64,000 bases of DNA from Streptomyces sp. YIM 121038 (GTDB taxonomy: Bacteria > Actinomycetota > Actinomycetes > Streptomycetales > Streptomycetaceae). This document shows, piece after piece, positions 1 through 9,768 of this stretch. Below the pieces are notes generated by a model, which did no database searches, was not told where the DNA came from, and saw only the letters and a program-made list of their open reading frames with translations. How positions within the stretch are numbered: position 1 is the stretch's first letter; every line of letters starts with the position of its first letter. The stretch covers positions 62,001-126,000 of the forward strand of contig NZ_CP030772.1 in the NCBI RefSeq assembly GCF_006088715.1. The letters are read 5' to 3'. Made by a program: the position numbers and the translations under genes.

Positions 1-41
1 ACGACGCTCCCGGCGGCCGCCTGAAGTTTCTCCGCCCCTGC

Positions 42-78
42 TGTCACACGGCGGATCGAAAACACACCTCTACGGGCA
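42..78 (+). promoter_or_regulatory. Shared upstream motif of transfer operon 1
   Basis: The block TGTCACACGG, about 13 variable bases, then ACACCTCTAYGGGCA lies 50-90 bp before the first gene. The same block with identical internal spacing recurs at 11627-11663 ahead of the second transfer operon. Both are followed by CATCCGCG- or AATCCGCG-like sequence and a pyrimidine-rich stretch. Sharing between two transfer operons suggests a promoter with an operator for a common regulator. The exact -35 and -10 elements are not clear to me. No gene is seen in bases 1-131. Confidence 0.5.
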
Positions 79-131
79 ATCCGCGTCGCCCTCCTCTCCA
101 GCCTGACCACCGACTTCACGGGAGCACCTCC

Positions 132-413
132 ATGACTGCCACCAGCTCAACCGGCTCCGCCCCTGCCGGCTCGCTCGCCGACGAGGACGAGACTCGCGTG
201 GCCTCGGCCCGCATCACCGCCACCCGCCTGGGCACCGCGCTGGTGCGCGACCCGCTCGACCGCACGGTGCACGAGCAGATGCGCCACTTCCTCGATCACG
301 ACTCGGAGCCCGCCCTTCGGTCCTGGGCCGCACTGAAGGCGCGTACCCCGGAGGAACTCAAGTCGCGTATCGCCGAGCTCCTGATGGCTCAGGCCGAGCG
401 GAGCGTGTCGTGA
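132..413 (+). CDS. Small hypothetical protein, first gene of transfer operon 1
   Basis: The product is a 93-aa acidic soluble protein with no signal peptide or membrane segment, and I do not recognise its family. The start is an ATG after GGGAGCACCTCC. Its stop overlaps the GTG of the next gene (GTGA), so the two are probably translationally coupled. First position in a mating-pair-formation operon suggests an accessory or regulatory role in transfer, but that is position-based inference only. Confidence 0.7.
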   Translation: MTATSSTGSAPAGSLADEDETRVASARITATRLGTALVRDPLDRTVHEQMRHFLDHDSEPALRSWAALKARTPEELKSRIAELLMAQAERSVS

Positions 414-1528
414 AGCGCCTCCGCCGCAAGGCCCGTCGCCAGCAGCAGGACTGGCCCGAGGACGCCGTCGCCGACGCTGTGGAGACAGCTCCGGCAGCAA
501 CCGAGCAGGACGCCTCCGCAGCTGCGGAGGCCGGTGGCTGGAAGACCAGCACGGCGGGGCTCGCCGGTCTCGCGCGCCTGGCTCGTCTGGGTGCGTGGGT
601 ACTCGTCGCTTCCGGTCCGGTCATCGGGGTCCTGGCCCTGATGGGGTCGTCCGCGCCCGCCCAGAGCGCACCCAAGTCCGCGCCTGCGGTGAAGTCGAAC
701 GCCTCCACCGGGCCTGCGGGGTTCGCGCAGCTCTTTGTCGGCGCCTACCTGGAGGCCGGTGAAGGGTCCGAGGAGAAGCTGACCCCGTACTACTCGGGCA
801 GCGTCGCGCTCACGCACCCGGCCGGGACCCGGAGCGCCCTGCGCACCCAGGCCATGGACGCCCGTGAGGTCTCCCCCGGCTACTGGTCCGTCACGGTCGC
901 GGTCAACGTCGCGGCGAAGTCCAAGAAGGGCGGCGGATACAGCGACGCCGGGGTGCAGTACTTCCGCGTCGCCGTCCAGTCGACCAGCGAGGACAGGACG
1001 AGCGGCTACACAGCCGTCTCGCTGCCGGCGCAGGTAGCGGCGCCCGCGGCGCTCAAGCCGGGCGACCTCGGCTACCCCACCTCCCGCGGCAGCGGCGCCA
1101 ACGACCCTGCGTCCGACACCGCGGCCAGCTTCCTCAAGGCCTACATCGCCGGCCAAGGCGAGCTCGACCGGTACACCTCGCCCGGCGTCCGCATCTCGCC
1201 CGTGGTGCCCACCCCCTACACCTCGATCAAGGTCACCGGCGTTCAGGACGACTCCGCCGACGGCACCTCCGCGAAGGTCCCCGGCGACGGCAAGCGCAGG
1301 CGGCTCCTGATCACCGTCGACGCCCAGGACAAAGCCGGCAACTCCTTCCCCCTCACCTATGCGCTCGGTCTGACCGCACGGTCAGGGCGCTGGGAGGTCG
1401 CCTCCCTCGACGACGCCCCGGCCACCGCCTCCGCCAGCACGCCCTCCGCTGCCCCGGACACGCAGGCCCCGTCGGCGCCGTCGGCTTCGGCCACCCCCGG
1501 CGGCTCCGCGTCGCCGCACAGCGGCTGA
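410..1528 (+). CDS. TcpC-like conjugal transfer protein
   Basis: The 372-aa protein has a cytoplasmic N-terminus of about 55 residues, one hydrophobic segment (about 58-85), then an extracellular region that reads as two similar alpha+beta domains, and a Ser/Ala/Pro-rich tail. This is the layout of TcpC / Tn916 Orf13, the VirB8-like bitopic core protein with NTF2-like domains in Gram-positive conjugation systems. In that family it recruits other channel subunits at the membrane. GTG start in a GTGA overlap. Its place just before small membrane proteins and a VirB4-like ATPase supports the assignment; there is no single diagnostic motif. Confidence 0.75.
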   Translation: MKRLRRKARRQQQDWPEDAVADAVETAPAATEQDASAAAEAGGWKTSTAGLAGLARLARLGAWVLVASGPVIGVLALMGSSAPAQSAPKSAPAVKSNASTGPAGFAQLFVGAYLEAGEGSEEKLTPYYSGSVALTHPAGTRSALRTQAMDAREVSPGYWSVTVAVNVAAKSKKGGGYSDAGVQYFRVAVQSTSEDRTSGYTAVSLPAQVAAPAALKPGDLGYPTSRGSGANDPASDTAASFLKAYIAGQGELDRYTSPGVRISPVVPTPYTSIKVTGVQDDSADGTSAKVPGDGKRRRLLITVDAQDKAGNSFPLTYALGLTARSGRWEVASLDDAPATASASTPSAAPDTQAPSAPSASATPGGSASPHSG

Positions 1529-1554
1529 CCTCCCCCACGAAAGAGGAAACGTTC

Positions 1555-1872
1555 ATGCACTCTCTCGCCGCAGACCCGAACACCGTCGTTCTCGCCGGTG
1601 ACCTGCTCGACTGGGCCACGCTCAAGACCAACCAGATCGGCACGCTGATCAAGGGCGTCGTGTTCGTGATGGTGCTGGCCGCGGTCGCGACGGCGTACTG
1701 GAAGACCAAGTCCTGGGTAGCCACCCTCGTCGCGTTCCTCCTGGGCGCGCTCGTGCTGTGGGGCATCGCCAACCTGCCCAGCCTGCAGAACAAGGTCGGC
1801 TCCGAGATCGAGGACCAGGGCCTGCACGCCCCGCGGGTGCCCGGCGCCGAAGACGTCCAGGCGTCGCTGTGA
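1555..1872 (+). CDS. Small two-TM conjugation membrane protein (TcpD-like)
   Basis: The 105-aa protein has two hydrophobic helices (about residues 34-50 and 55-75) between a short polar N-terminus and an acidic C-terminus. AAGAGGAAACG precedes the ATG as a ribosome binding site. Gram-positive mating-pair operons carry a small membrane subunit (TcpD/Orf-type) at this position before TcpE. The stop overlaps the GTG of the next gene. Assignment rests on size, topology and order. Confidence 0.65.
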   Translation: MHSLAADPNTVVLAGDLLDWATLKTNQIGTLIKGVVFVMVLAAVATAYWKTKSWVATLVAFLLGALVLWGIANLPSLQNKVGSEIEDQGLHAPRVPGAEDVQASL

Positions 1873-2480
1873 GTGCCTCCGAGGAAGACCTCGTCGGCCG
1901 CTCCTACACACGCGCCCGTCGCCACCCCCTGGTCATCGGGAAACTGCCCGGCGCCGGACGGCTGCCCGGCGGCCCGTACACGATCACCCAGATCGTCACC
2001 ATGGTCGTCGCTTTCGGCGGCCTGGTCCTCACACAGTCCCTGTGGGCGCACTTCGGCCTCGCGAACATCCTGATCATGGTCGTGCTCCCGTGGGGGCTGG
2101 CCTGGGCGCTGCGCTACGCGCGCATCGACGGCCGGGACCCGGCGCGCGCTCTGCGCTCCCTGCTGGTCTACGCCTCGGCGCCGCCCGGCGGCCGGCTCGC
2201 CGGCCGCCCGCAGCGGCGGCCACGCCCCCAGTGGACGCAGACCACCTGCACCGTCCGCCCCACAGGGGACAGCTCCGCCGACCCGGCCGAGACGACTCCC
2301 GCGGTGCAGCCCACGCGGCAGGCCGTCCCGGCCCGCCCCGCCCGCCGGCAGGCCCCCGCGGCCGCTCCGACGGCAGCGGCGAGCGCGCCGGCCCCGGCGG
2401 CCTCCACTCCGCGCGCCGCGGGCCGCAGCCAGCTGCAGAGCCTCCTCGCCTCGCTCCAGGACCAGAACCCCCGCTCTTAG
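1869..2480 (+). CDS. TcpE-family conjugal transfer protein
   Basis: Read from the GTG at 1869, which overlaps the previous stop, this gives a 203-aa protein. An in-frame longer reading is possible but lacks a start signal. It has a basic N-terminus, two hydrophobic segments (about 40-80), then a conserved-looking YARIDGRDPARALRSLL stretch and an Ala/Pro-rich tail. This matches TcpE / Tn916 Orf17, a small membrane protein that sits just upstream of the VirB4-type ATPase in these systems and is needed for transfer. A role in the translocation channel follows from the family. Confidence 0.75.
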   Translation: MSASEEDLVGRSYTRARRHPLVIGKLPGAGRLPGGPYTITQIVTMVVAFGGLVLTQSLWAHFGLANILIMVVLPWGLAWALRYARIDGRDPARALRSLLVYASAPPGGRLAGRPQRRPRPQWTQTTCTVRPTGDSSADPAETTPAVQPTRQAVPARPARRQAPAAAPTAAASAPAPAASTPRAAGRSQLQSLLASLQDQNPRS

Positions 2481-2522
2481 CGGCGCCGCCCTACGCGCCT
2501 CACCTGCAAAGGACTTCCCGCC

Positions 2523-5123
2523 ATGCGTCTCCCCGTCCGGCACATCAGCGGCCACCTCATCTGGACGACCAACGCCGCCACGTGGGGCGTGTGGAAGGTC
2601 AGCACCGACAACTACACCCATGCCAGCAAGGCCACGAAGCGGGAGAGGCTCGACGCGCTCGAGGCGCTCTTCAAGGCGCTCCGCGGGGAGGCCCTGCTGC
2701 TGAGCCTGTGCCCGCAGGTCGACGCCGCCTCGGTCGTGCAGCGCATGACCGCCGGCATCGACTGGGACAAGAGCCCGGAGTACCTCGACCTGTCCTTGAA
2801 AGTCCTGGATCAGCTGGAAGGGCTCGAACTCACCAACCGTGTGGACTTCCTGGCGATACCGCTGCCGCACCTGGACCTGAAGCAGACCGCGAGGGCGGTC
2901 GCCTCCTCGGCCCAGGCCGAGCTCATGTCCGCGCTCGGCCTGCCGGTCCCGCCGGTCTCCGCGTCGGAGGAAGCCGCCCGCCTGCTGCAGGCGAACCGGA
3001 TCGCCGCCGCCTGGCCCTCCGGCATCAGGCTCCAGGCCGCCACGGAAGCCGAGATCCTGTGGATCTACGGACACGCCGCGCGCCGCGGCCTGGACGAGCC
3101 CTTGTTCCCGGAGGAGGGCACACCCCGCGGCCTGCGCGGCCGCGGCCACACCGTCGCCGCCCACACCCAGGCCGTCCTGGACGAGGGCGGCCGCGGAGGC
3201 CAGAGCCGCAAGGGCCCCAACAACCCGTTCACCCGCCGCTTCGCCAAGGTCACCACCGAACACGGCTCGTCGTTCCAGGCGTTCAGCGTTTTGGCCGAGA
3301 TGCCCGAAAGCTTCCGCTTTCCCGGCTCGGAATACCTGGCCGCGCTCGATGACTTCGGCTTCCCCGTCGACTGGGCGGTGCGGCTGAACATCGAGCCGGG
3401 CGCGAAGGCCGAGCCGAAGTCCCGCAGGCAGCAGCGGGAACTCGCCCACCAGCGAAGCGAGTACGACGGCGAGACCGCGGGCGTGCCCGCCAGCCTCGAC
3501 AAGGCCTCCTTCTCCCTGGACGAATATCGCAGTCGGCTCACCGCCTCAGCCACCGAGGTCGAAATCCGCGCATCCGTCGTCACCTGCGTGTGGGGCACCA
3601 GCGCAGAAGAGGCCAACGAGCGGGCCGCCTCCCTGCAGCACCACTTCGGCGGCAACGACTACACCCTCACCCGCCCCGTCGGCGACCAGGTCCCCCTCTT
3701 CCACGCCATGCTCCCGGGCACCAAGACCCCCAAGCCGCTCCTGGACTTCACGCAGTACCTGCTGGCCCGCGACTTCTCGATGGCGATGCCCTTCAGCGGC
3801 GCCAGCCTCGGCGACGACACCGGCTCCCTGTACGGCCTGCAGCTCTCCGGCGGCGGTGTCCGCCCCGTCCTGATCGACTTCAGCCACGGCCCCCGCGTGA
3901 ACGCCTCCGCCAGCGCGGCCTTCGTCGGTGAGCTCGGCTCGGGCAAGAGCGTCGCCCTCAAGACGGCGATGTACTCGATCCTGTCCACCGGACACCGGGC
4001 CGGGCACGCGCAGAGCCGTGGGCGCGCCCTGGTCATCGACCGCACGCCGCAGCAGGAGTGGACAAGATTCGCCCTGGCCTGCCCGGGCGAGACGCAGATC
4101 ATCCGCGTCGACGAGACCGCGGGAGTCTCCCTCGACCCCCTGCGGATCTTCCGCGGGCCGAGGGCCTCGCGCTACTGCGAATCGTTTCTCACCCCGCTGC
4201 TGGACATCGCCAGCATGTCGATCGAAGGCGTCACGCTCTCCGAGGTCATCGAAGCCACCCGGACGGGCCCCAACCCGTCCATGACCGCCCTCATCGCCAA
4301 CCTCGCTCTGCGAGCGAAAACCCCCGACCCGGACGAGCCGAACGACGCCGCCGTGCGCGCCGCCGCCTCCGAACTCGCGCGGAAGATGCGAGCCCTGGCC
4401 AAGAAAGACCTGGGCCGCACGATCTTCGACCCGAACCTGCCGGTCGTCCGGATCACCAACGCCGACTCGATCGTCTTTGTTGTCGACCGCCTGGGTCTGC
4501 CGAGCAAGGAGGAGCTCAGCGAGCACCGCCTGCGCAGCCTGGAGGTCGAAAAGAGGTACGGGTGGCGCCTGATGTACCTGATCACGGCGCTGTGCAGGGA
4601 GGTGGCCTTCGCCAACTCCAACGAGTTCACCGGGGTGTTCCTCGACGAGTGCTGGTGGCTCACCAGCAGCGCCGAAGGCTCCAACCTGCTGCTCGAGATG
4701 ATCGCCGACGGCCGCAAGCACAACGCGGGGGCCTACGCAGGAAGCCACGACCCCTACGACATCGGGCCGAAGAACGAGATCGGCGACAAGATCCGCGCCC
4801 TGCTCAGCCACATCTTCGTCTTCCGCCACCGCAGCAAAGTCCTCGCCGCCCGCTGCCTGGAGTTCCTCGACCTGGACCCCAGCGACCCCGAGATGATCAA
4901 GCTGATCACGGAGAACCTGAGCCCGCTCAACGTCTCCGACACCGAGCGCAGCCTCCGCGCCGGCGAATGCCTCCACCGCGACCTGCGCAAGCGCATCGGC
5001 GGCATGAAAGTACTCATCCCCGCCGACGACGACGCCGCTGAAGCCATCCACACCACCCCGGGTGGACAGATGGGCGAAGACGAGCCGGCCGTCGACGTGC
5101 CGCGCGAAGGGGCCCTGGTATGA
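2523..5123 (+). CDS. VirB4-like conjugation ATPase (TcpF/Orf16 type)
   Basis: This 866-aa ATPase powers channel assembly and transfer in type IV secretion-like conjugation. Walker A is GELGSGKS at residues 469-476 and Walker B is the GVFLDE stretch near residue 705. The N-terminal 440 residues are the usual non-nucleotide-binding half of VirB4/TraC proteins. It follows TcpE closely and shares ATGA with the next gene. VirB4 indicates a single-strand, relaxase-dependent transfer system, unlike the FtsK/TraB-type double-strand transfer of most small Streptomyces plasmids. The likely location is the inner face of the membrane. Confidence 0.9.
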   Translation: MRLPVRHISGHLIWTTNAATWGVWKVSTDNYTHASKATKRERLDALEALFKALRGEALLLSLCPQVDAASVVQRMTAGIDWDKSPEYLDLSLKVLDQLEGLELTNRVDFLAIPLPHLDLKQTARAVASSAQAELMSALGLPVPPVSASEEAARLLQANRIAAAWPSGIRLQAATEAEILWIYGHAARRGLDEPLFPEEGTPRGLRGRGHTVAAHTQAVLDEGGRGGQSRKGPNNPFTRRFAKVTTEHGSSFQAFSVLAEMPESFRFPGSEYLAALDDFGFPVDWAVRLNIEPGAKAEPKSRRQQRELAHQRSEYDGETAGVPASLDKASFSLDEYRSRLTASATEVEIRASVVTCVWGTSAEEANERAASLQHHFGGNDYTLTRPVGDQVPLFHAMLPGTKTPKPLLDFTQYLLARDFSMAMPFSGASLGDDTGSLYGLQLSGGGVRPVLIDFSHGPRVNASASAAFVGELGSGKSVALKTAMYSILSTGHRAGHAQSRGRALVIDRTPQQEWTRFALACPGETQIIRVDETAGVSLDPLRIFRGPRASRYCESFLTPLLDIASMSIEGVTLSEVIEATRTGPNPSMTALIANLALRAKTPDPDEPNDAAVRAAASELARKMRALAKKDLGRTIFDPNLPVVRITNADSIVFVVDRLGLPSKEELSEHRLRSLEVEKRYGWRLMYLITALCREVAFANSNEFTGVFLDECWWLTSSAEGSNLLLEMIADGRKHNAGAYAGSHDPYDIGPKNEIGDKIRALLSHIFVFRHRSKVLAARCLEFLDLDPSDPEMIKLITENLSPLNVSDTERSLRAGECLHRDLRKRIGGMKVLIPADDDAAEAIHTTPGGQMGEDEPAVDVPREGALV

Positions 5124-7783
5124 AATCCGCGCCTCGTGCCGCGCCACGCCGCGCGCTGCGGATCTGGCTCATCGCCATACCCGTGGCGTTGCTGCTCAGC
5201 CTGGCTGCCGCGGTCGCCTTCGCCGACACGGTCCCCAATCCGCACCCGAACCCCGCGCCTGTTGCCCCGGACGCCAAACCGACCACGAAGCCGAAGCCGG
5301 ACAACAAGGACAAGCCCGGGTCCGGAGCAGGCAAGGACAAAGGAAAAGGCAAGCCGGACCCGTGCGACATGCTGCCCGACGGCAGCCCTCAGCAGAAGTA
5401 CTGCAAGGAGGGAAGCGGATCCGGCGATGGCGCAGGTGGAGGCGACAAGCCCGCGGCGAAGCCGAAGCCGAAACCAGAGCCGGAGGACTCCTACAACCCC
5501 ATGGAACCGCGGCCCGGGGTGACGCCTCCCGCCCCGCTGCCCGGGGACGAAGACCGGCCGATCAAGGACCTGACGAAGTCCCCCGCAGACGGCTCCGACG
5601 GCCTGCTGCAGCCGTTCAACGTCAAGGACAAAGACGGTGTGCCGATTTCCGCATACAGCGTCGACGCGGACACCGGCGACTGGAACGACATCGACCTCAA
5701 AATCTGGAATTTGCTTGCCCAGTTCTTTTTCGGGGTAGCGAAGTGGTTCGTCGGATTCTCGGGATGGCTGATCGACTGGGCGCTGAATTTTGGTCTCGCT
5801 AAAATTCTGGTCGAGCCCGCCGATGACATCGCCACAAGCCTGCGCGACCAGGTCATCAACCGCCTGGGCCTGCCCGGCCTGTTCCTGCTCTTCTCGTTCC
5901 TGTACGCCGCCTGGCAGATCCTGTTCAAGAACCGCAGCCGCGGCTTCGCCGAAGCGGGGGTGTCCCTGGTCGTCGCTGCTATCGCCACCACCGTGCTGCT
6001 CTCACCGGCGCAGGTCCTGCTCGGCACTCATGACCAGCCGTCGCCCGGCGGCTCAACGATGCTGCTCAGCGATGACGGCATGATCGGCAAGGCGAAGGAC
6101 CTCTCGCTCGAGGTCAGTGCCGTCATCCTGTCGCAGGACCCCAAAAACGAGGCAAAGCCGGAAAACGTCTCCCGGCCGATTACTGACGCTCTTGTCGATG
6201 CTTTCATCGTCAAACCGACACAGCTGATGCTCTACGGCCATACTTTCACAGACCCGAAATGCTCGAAGGCTTTCGCTGAGGCCTCACTGGTCAAATACAA
6301 CTTCGAACAGATGGGGATCGACTTCTTCGAGGCCAACCGGATCAACCCGACCGGCGAAGCCACCTATGCCGCCCAGCTCAAGAACGCGGGTGAGCATTTC
6401 ACCAAGGTCTGCAAGGTCAAGAAGGGCGACGCGAAGAAAGCTTCGGCCGACATGACGTTCTCGGCCGCCTTCGTCGCCCTCGCCGCGATCATCGTCTCCG
6501 TCCTCATGGTGCTGGTCACCAGCACATTCCTGGTCTCTCAGGGCTGGCTGGCCGTCGAAGCTATCAAGGGGCACTGGGCCCTCGCCGCAGGCATCCTGCC
6601 CGGCGGCGGCCGCGGAGTGCTGTGGCGGTGGTGCTCGGCCATCGCCAAGGCGATCTTGGGCGTCATCCTCGCCATCATCTTCCTGGGCGTGTTCATCGTC
6701 GTGATGATCGCGCTGGTCGACGCTGATACCGGGGACGTCTTGGCCGTCAAGTTCATCTGCCTTGACCTGGCCGCGGTCGCCGGACTCGTCGGCCAGAAGA
6801 AGATCAAGGAGACAGCCAGGCAGGTCAGCGTCAACCTCAACCGCCGCCTGGCCAACGCCCGCATCGGCGGCAGCCGCCAGAGCGTGTTCAACCAGTTCGG
6901 CCGGTACGCGGAGACCGCCCCCGGCGTCAAGCAGCTGTTCGGCGAGGCCCGAGGCGAAGCCCGCAAGGTCACCAAACCGCTCGGCCAAGCCGGGCGCACC
7001 GCCAAGCAGATGTGGATGGGCAAGCCCCAAGGCGGCAAGGGCGGCGGGCGCCTGCGCTCCGCCGCGCGCCTGGCCACCAACGCCGCGGCCGCGGTCGGCA
7101 CCGGCGGCGCCGCTACCGCGGCCCGGGCCGCCGCACAGGGCGCCGCGAAACAGGCCCTGCGCCGCCGGCTGGCCACGGCCACGGCGAACAAACTGTCGCA
7201 GTCCCGCGGCGGCCGCGGGGTTCTCATGGCCGGCAAGGGCGCGGCGGCGACCGCGCGCCTCGGCTGGAAGACGACCAAGGTTGCGACGCTCGCCACCGTC
7301 GGTGCTCCGGTCGGCATCCCCCGCGGTATCGCGGCCGCCAAGCGCGGCGGTGCGGCAGCCACGGCGCGCGCCAACGCGGTCAAGGGACAGCTGACCGCGG
7401 CGAAGGCCCGGGCGGGTGCGCAGGTCACCGCCAAGGTCGACGGCGCCCGCGCCTTCGGTGAGGAGTACCGCCGCAACCTGCAGACCGCAGGGCGGTTCGT
7501 CGGCCGCCACGCGGCCAACGCCCAGCTCGGGATGGCTCAGCCGATGGCCGCCCCGACCCGGCCGTCCAGCCCTCCCGGCACGCGGGCGGCCGCCGTTGCA
7601 CCGCTCGTCCCCGGGCCCACGCCCGCTTCCGCCACGCCGCCTTCCGGCACGCCGTCGGGGCCGACGACCACAGCACCTGCGCCCTCGAACCCTGGTGGCG
7701 GGACCCCGCCCCCGAGTTCTTCCGGGCCCCGCCCCATCCGCAGGGCGACACGGCCAGCCGGCCCGCCCCGGCGCCGTCCCTGA
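5120..7783 (+). CDS. Large polytopic transfer membrane protein (VirB6/TrbL-like)
   Basis: The 887-aa protein has an N-terminal signal-type helix (about 14-36, ending in AFA), a Pro/Lys/Asp-rich extracellular linker, and several hydrophobic segments between about 195 and 560. A long Ala/Arg/Gly-rich C-terminal cytoplasmic region follows. VirB6/TrbL/Orf15-like channel proteins have this topology and occupy this place directly after the VirB4 gene. Bases 5640-5810 and 6180-6300 are somewhat lower in GC than their surroundings. ATG start inside the previous stop (ATGA). Confidence 0.8.
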   Translation: MKSAPRAAPRRALRIWLIAIPVALLLSLAAAVAFADTVPNPHPNPAPVAPDAKPTTKPKPDNKDKPGSGAGKDKGKGKPDPCDMLPDGSPQQKYCKEGSGSGDGAGGGDKPAAKPKPKPEPEDSYNPMEPRPGVTPPAPLPGDEDRPIKDLTKSPADGSDGLLQPFNVKDKDGVPISAYSVDADTGDWNDIDLKIWNLLAQFFFGVAKWFVGFSGWLIDWALNFGLAKILVEPADDIATSLRDQVINRLGLPGLFLLFSFLYAAWQILFKNRSRGFAEAGVSLVVAAIATTVLLSPAQVLLGTHDQPSPGGSTMLLSDDGMIGKAKDLSLEVSAVILSQDPKNEAKPENVSRPITDALVDAFIVKPTQLMLYGHTFTDPKCSKAFAEASLVKYNFEQMGIDFFEANRINPTGEATYAAQLKNAGEHFTKVCKVKKGDAKKASADMTFSAAFVALAAIIVSVLMVLVTSTFLVSQGWLAVEAIKGHWALAAGILPGGGRGVLWRWCSAIAKAILGVILAIIFLGVFIVVMIALVDADTGDVLAVKFICLDLAAVAGLVGQKKIKETARQVSVNLNRRLANARIGGSRQSVFNQFGRYAETAPGVKQLFGEARGEARKVTKPLGQAGRTAKQMWMGKPQGGKGGGRLRSAARLATNAAAAVGTGGAATAARAAAQGAAKQALRRRLATATANKLSQSRGGRGVLMAGKGAAATARLGWKTTKVATLATVGAPVGIPRGIAAAKRGGAAATARANAVKGQLTAAKARAGAQVTAKVDGARAFGEEYRRNLQTAGRFVGRHAANAQLGMAQPMAAPTRPSSPPGTRAAAVAPLVPGPTPASATPPSGTPSGPTTTAPAPSNPGGGTPPPSSSGPRPIRRATRPAGPPRRRP

Positions 7784-7873
7784 CGCCCGGCGGGGGTGAG
7801 CGGCACACCCGATCACCCCCGCCTCCGGCGCTCCCGCCTCACCGCTTCTGGCCGCACCCGCAGGAGGTGTCCG

Positions 7874-8521
7874 ATGTCCGCGTCCCACAGCCCCAGCAAC
7901 TGGAAGGTCTTCGCGCTTTTCGGCGCGGCCGTTCTCCTGGCGGTCACCGGAACTCTGCTCCTGGTCCTCGATCCCGGCCGCACAGCACCGCGCACCGACC
8001 CGCCCGCTTCCTCAGCCGAACAGCCGAAGCCCGCGGCGCCGCAGGATGTGCGGCCCCCCGCGCCAACTCCCCCCGCGCAGAGCCCCGCGGCAGCGGAACC
8101 AGAGCCAGCCACACCGGACCGTGTCCCGCCGAAGGCCGCCGAGACGGCCCGCCGGTTCGTCATCGTCTGGGGCTCCCACGACGCCCGCCGCGACTCGTCC
8201 TTCAGCGCCGCAGGCCGCCGCGCCGCGGTCTACGCGACCGACGAGCTCGCGCGCCAACTGAGCGATCCAGGCCAGCGGTCCGCGCGCCTGTGGCAGCAGT
8301 GGGTTACCGACCAGACCCGTGTCACCTGCGCAGTCGACCGCGTAGCGATCCCTGACGGAGCTCCCCCGCCAACCGTGACGCGGGCCTACGTACGGGTCCT
8401 CTTCACCTGCACGTCCCGGACGGCCGACCAGCAGCCCACCCGCTCACACGACCAGCTCGCGCTCGAGATGCACCGCCTGCCCGCAGGCATGTGGCGGGTC
8501 GGCGCGCTCATCGACGCTTGA
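7874..8521 (+). CDS. Membrane-anchored transfer accessory protein
   Basis: The product is 215 aa from the ATG at 7874, chosen because AGGAGG (7862-7867) sits seven bases upstream; in-frame codons further up lack a ribosome site. One hydrophobic helix (about 10-32) is followed by a Pro-rich linker and a globular extracellular domain. That domain ends in a strand pattern reminiscent of the NTF2-like domains of TcpC-type proteins. I do not recognise a named family. Position between the channel protein and the wall hydrolase makes a role in the mating apparatus likely. Confidence 0.7.
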   Translation: MSASHSPSNWKVFALFGAAVLLAVTGTLLLVLDPGRTAPRTDPPASSAEQPKPAAPQDVRPPAPTPPAQSPAAAEPEPATPDRVPPKAAETARRFVIVWGSHDARRDSSFSAAGRRAAVYATDELARQLSDPGQRSARLWQQWVTDQTRVTCAVDRVAIPDGAPPPTVTRAYVRVLFTCTSRTADQQPTRSHDQLALEMHRLPAGMWRVGALIDA

Positions 8522-8531
8522 GGAGACCGCG

Positions 8532-9593
8532 ATGAAGAAATTCCTGAAGGTACTCATGGGCCTCGGTGTCGCCTGGCTGTGCGTCTGCGGGATCCTCATC
8601 GCCGCCGTGATGGCCGTCGTCACCAAACTCGGCAGCGACAACACCGGCAACGACATCCAGAACGCCGGTTTCGGCGGAGGGATCTCCAAGAAGGCAGGCG
8701 TCCCTGACTGGCTGCGCACACTGATCGACAAGGCCATCAACGACTACGGATGCCCCGAGGTCACCCCGGCCCTGCTCGCGGCCCAGCTGTACCAGGAGAG
8801 CGGATTCAACCCCAAGATCCAGTCGTTCCAGGAGATCGAGAAGGACGGAAAGATCGTCAAAGTGCCACTGGCCAGCGGCATCTCACAGTTCATCCCCGGC
8901 ACCTGGGCAACGCACGGCAAGGACGGTGACGGCGACGGCGACAAGGACGTCTTCGACCCCGTCGACGCGGTGCCGGCCGCGGTCGACTACGACTGCTACC
9001 TCGCCAAGTACGTACGGAAGGTACCGGGGGACAAGTCCGACAACATGCTGGCCGCCTACAACGCCGGGCCGTACGCCGTGAAGAAGTACGGAGGGATTCC
9101 GCCCTATCCGGAGACCCGTAACTACGTGAAGATCATCCGCAGTCTCACTGAGAAGTGGACCGACGAGATGCAGGAAGGCGGCGGAGCGCTCTCCGCGCCG
9201 AGCGGGCGCGCCGGCCAGGTGGTGGCCGCCGCGCGCACGGCGCTGGGCACTGACTACCAGTGGGGAGGCACCTGCCGCAGGCCCTTCAGCCTCCAGGGAG
9301 GCAACGGGTGCGACTGCTCAAGCCTCATGAAGATGGCCTGGGCGAGCGTCGGTGTGAACCTTCCCCGGACAACGTACGACCAGGTCAGGAAGGGAAGCGT
9401 GGTGCGCTCCACCGCCGATCTCGAGCCGGGAGACCTGCTCTTCAGTCGTGGCAGCGCCTCCACGCCTGAGCATGTCGCGATGTACATCGGCAACGGAGAG
9501 GTCATCGACGCCCCCAAAACGGGGCTGCAGGTGCGGATCAAACCGCTCTCGTACTGGAAGTCCCAGATCCTGGTCATGAAGCGGGTCGGCTGA
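8532..9593 (+). CDS. Bifunctional cell-wall hydrolase (SLT + NlpC/P60)
   Basis: The 353-aa enzyme opens peptidoglycan for the transfer apparatus, as TcpG/Orf14 proteins do. A membrane anchor (about 8-33) precedes a lytic transglycosylase domain with the catalytic-Glu motif YQESGF (about 87-92) and the AAYNAGP signature. An NlpC/P60 endopeptidase domain has its nucleophile Cys262 in CDCSSL and a His in PEHVAMYIG. A D-rich GDGDGDKD stretch in the SLT domain may bind calcium. It is the last gene of operon 1, with GGAGA before the ATG. Confidence 0.9.
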   Translation: MKKFLKVLMGLGVAWLCVCGILIAAVMAVVTKLGSDNTGNDIQNAGFGGGISKKAGVPDWLRTLIDKAINDYGCPEVTPALLAAQLYQESGFNPKIQSFQEIEKDGKIVKVPLASGISQFIPGTWATHGKDGDGDGDKDVFDPVDAVPAAVDYDCYLAKYVRKVPGDKSDNMLAAYNAGPYAVKKYGGIPPYPETRNYVKIIRSLTEKWTDEMQEGGGALSAPSGRAGQVVAAARTALGTDYQWGGTCRRPFSLQGGNGCDCSSLMKMAWASVGVNLPRTTYDQVRKGSVVRSTADLEPGDLLFSRGSASTPEHVAMYIGNGEVIDAPKTGLQVRIKPLSYWKSQILVMKRVG

Positions 9594-9768
9594 CCAGCGC
9601 CTTCATAGGACCGATCCATTGTGTCGGTGTCCGACTTACCTGTCGTCACCGCAACGGCGAGAAGCAGGAAAACCGCAGGTCGACCATGCGCGGCTTCCAC
9701 GGGAGAGCCCCGACGCGACGCGACGTGAGCCGGTCGTGCCGGGGCCCGGAGGGGCTGTCCGAAGAGGG